Source: Opitutia bacterium (GTDB taxonomy: Bacteria > Verrucomicrobiota > Verrucomicrobiia > Opitutales > Opitutaceae). From it: 8,293 bases of DNA. Where the stretch lies: positions 1 through 8,293 of the forward strand of contig PMKA01000320.1 of NCBI GenBank assembly GCA_003157575.1. The letters run 5' to 3'. The translations under genes were made by a program, and so were the position numbers. A model generated the notes under the pieces. That model made no database searches, had not been told where the DNA came from, and saw only the letters and a list, made by a program, of their open reading frames with translations. Shown here piece after piece: positions 7,254 to 8,293 of this stretch. Every line of letters starts with the position of its first letter. The first letter of the stretch is position 1.

Positions 7254-8036
7254 ATGTCTTCCACTGTTTTCACCATCGCCAACCAGAAAGGCGGCGTCGG
7301 CAAGACCACGACCGCCGTCAACCTTGCGGCCGCCCTCGCCGAGCGAAAAATCCACACGCTCCTCGTCGACCTCGATCCGCAGGCCAACGCAACCAGCGCC
7401 CTCGGGATCGAGAAGCAGGAGGGCCGCAGCCTGTACGGGCCGCTCCACGGCGAAGGCTCGGCCGTCGAGATGATCACCCCCACCGCATACGAGCATCTCG
7501 CTCTCATCCCCTCGGAGGTGGACCTGGCCGCCATAGAGATGGAACTCGCCCAGCAGGAGAACTACCTGCTCCGCCTGCGCCGCACCCTGCAACCCGTCCG
7601 CGATTCCGGGGGCTATCGCGTCATCATCATCGACTGTCCTCCGGCGCTCGGGATGCTCTCGATGAACAGCCTGGCCGCGGCGGATCACCTGCTCATCGCC
7701 CTCCAGTGCGAGTACATGGCGCTGGAAGGCCTGGGCCAGATTCTCAAGCTGATCGACCGCCTGAAGTCCGCGGGCGTCAACCCCGACCTGGATCTCGGGG
7801 GCGTGGTAATGACCATGTACGACATGCGGACCAATCTCTCGCGCCAGGTCGTCGAGGAGGTGAAACGGCATCTTGGCGACAAGGTCTTCGACAGCGTCAT
7901 CCCGCGCACCGTCCGGCTCAGCGAGGCCCCGAGCTTCGGCAAGCCGATCTTCCAGTACGATCCTCAAAGCCCCGGCTCGACGGCCTACCGCAACCTGGCC
8001 CGGGAGGTTGTCACCCGGTTCGGGTTGAAAGCCTAG
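7254..8036 (+). CDS. parA: ParA/Soj-family chromosome partitioning ATPase
   Basis: Deviant Walker A ATPase of 260 residues, the usual size of chromosomal ParA/Soj. These proteins bind DNA non-specifically as ATP dimers and, with ParB, segregate the origin; relatives position other cargo. The deviant Walker A motif KGGVGKTT is at 12-19 with the signature lysine K12. The A' motif VDLDPQAN is at 38-45, and the Walker B IIIDCPP has D127. The C-terminal PRTVRLSEAPSFGKP segment is typical of Soj. There is no N-terminal helix-turn-helix, so it is not the plasmid P1-type ParA. ATG at 7254 is preferred; an in-frame TTG at 7239 would add five residues. Neither has a Shine-Dalgarno site. No parB follows: the next gene, 5 bases downstream, is a membrane permease. 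An orphan ParA-like positioning ATPase is therefore an alternative to a true segregation ParA. Confidence 0.92.
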   Translation: MSSTVFTIANQKGGVGKTTTAVNLAAALAERKIHTLLVDLDPQANATSALGIEKQEGRSLYGPLHGEGSAVEMITPTAYEHLALIPSEVDLAAIEMELAQQENYLLRLRRTLQPVRDSGGYRVIIIDCPPALGMLSMNSLAAADHLLIALQCEYMALEGLGQILKLIDRLKSAGVNPDLDLGGVVMTMYDMRTNLSRQVVEEVKRHLGDKVFDSVIPRTVRLSEAPSFGKPIFQYDPQSPGSTAYRNLAREVVTRFGLKA

Positions 8037-8041
8037 CCGGG

Positions 8042-8293
8042 ATGAATGCTCTGACCAAATACCGCCACGTGTTCCTCGTGGGGCTGCAGAGCAATCTGAT
8101 CTACCGGTGGAATTTTCTCATCCGGGGCTTCTTCTCCCTCGCGCGTCTGGCCGTCGTCTTCATCCTCTGGGGCGCAGCCTACGCCGGGGTCGCGACCATC
8201 GGAGGCTATTCCAAGGGCCAGACGTTCACCTATTTCACGGCTCTCATCGCCCTGCAGTTCATGATCGGAGCGTTCAACGAGGACTACCAGATC
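8042..8293 (+). CDS. ABC-2 type transporter permease, N-terminal fragment
   Basis: Open frame of 84 codons running off the right edge. It starts at an ATG 5 bases after the parA stop, so translational coupling is likely. The basic, amphipathic start (MNALTKYRHVFLVGLQSNL) with YRWNFLIRG leads into hydrophobic helices at about 29-50 and 60-78. This layout resembles the ABC-2 family permeases formerly called DUF990 (ABC2_membrane_6). Such proteins usually form an exporter with a second permease and an ATP-binding subunit encoded alongside, which would lie beyond the window. The substrate cannot be told. The family call comes from recognising the N-terminal pattern and the hydrophobicity, and the fragment is short. 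Confidence 0.7.
   Translation, partial: MNALTKYRHVFLVGLQSNLIYRWNFLIRGFFSLARLAVVFILWGAAYAGVATIGGYSKGQTFTYFTALIALQFMIGAFNEDYQI

Noticed and set aside
7236..7967. A 243-codon minus-strand open frame opposite parA
   Set aside because: It is in the mirror register of parA, which has all ParA motifs on the plus strand.

Overview
This GC-rich window looks like ordinary bacterial chromosome, with six protein-coding genes. Four are complete: RNase R, a hybrid histidine kinase, a GDP-mannose 3,5-epimerase-like enzyme and a ParA ATPase. Two are cut by the window edges: glycogen synthase on the left and an ABC-2 type permease on the right. The gene styles, high GC, scarcity of Shine-Dalgarno sites and a plant-type GME homologue would fit a member of the PVC group (Verrucomicrobia, Kiritimatiellota or Lentisphaerae). 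That placement is inference only, because there is no rRNA or phylogenetic marker to test it. I see no tRNA, rRNA, CRISPR array, insertion sequence or phage gene.

Layout. glgA (minus, positions 1-1167, start codon inside, 3' end off the left edge) and rnr (plus, 1370-3616) are divergent. The 202-base gap between them holds two REP-like hairpin elements in inverted orientation. rnr converges on the kinase gene (minus, 3613-5907). Their two TAG stops share one palindromic CTAG, and a GC-rich hairpin follows the rnr stop. The kinase is divergent from the epimerase gene (plus, 6202-7188). The 294-base gap there carries a cluster of GCCGGA-type half sites, including a perfect 9-bp inverted repeat. 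Downstream on the plus strand come parA (7254-8036) and, 5 bases later, the ABC-2 permease (8042 to the edge).

The genes do not form one obvious pathway. They cover glycogen synthesis, RNA decay, signal transduction, nucleotide-sugar epimerisation (probably for surface polysaccharide), chromosome segregation or positioning, and membrane export. Only parA and the permease are close enough to suggest co-transcription.

The most unusual observation is the kinase. Its periplasmic sensor keeps only the first and last few residues expected of an ABC-substrate-binding-like domain, as if most of the domain had been deleted in frame. The paired REP-like hairpins and the ParA gene without an adjacent parB also deserve a check. 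I found no convincing new multi-gene system.
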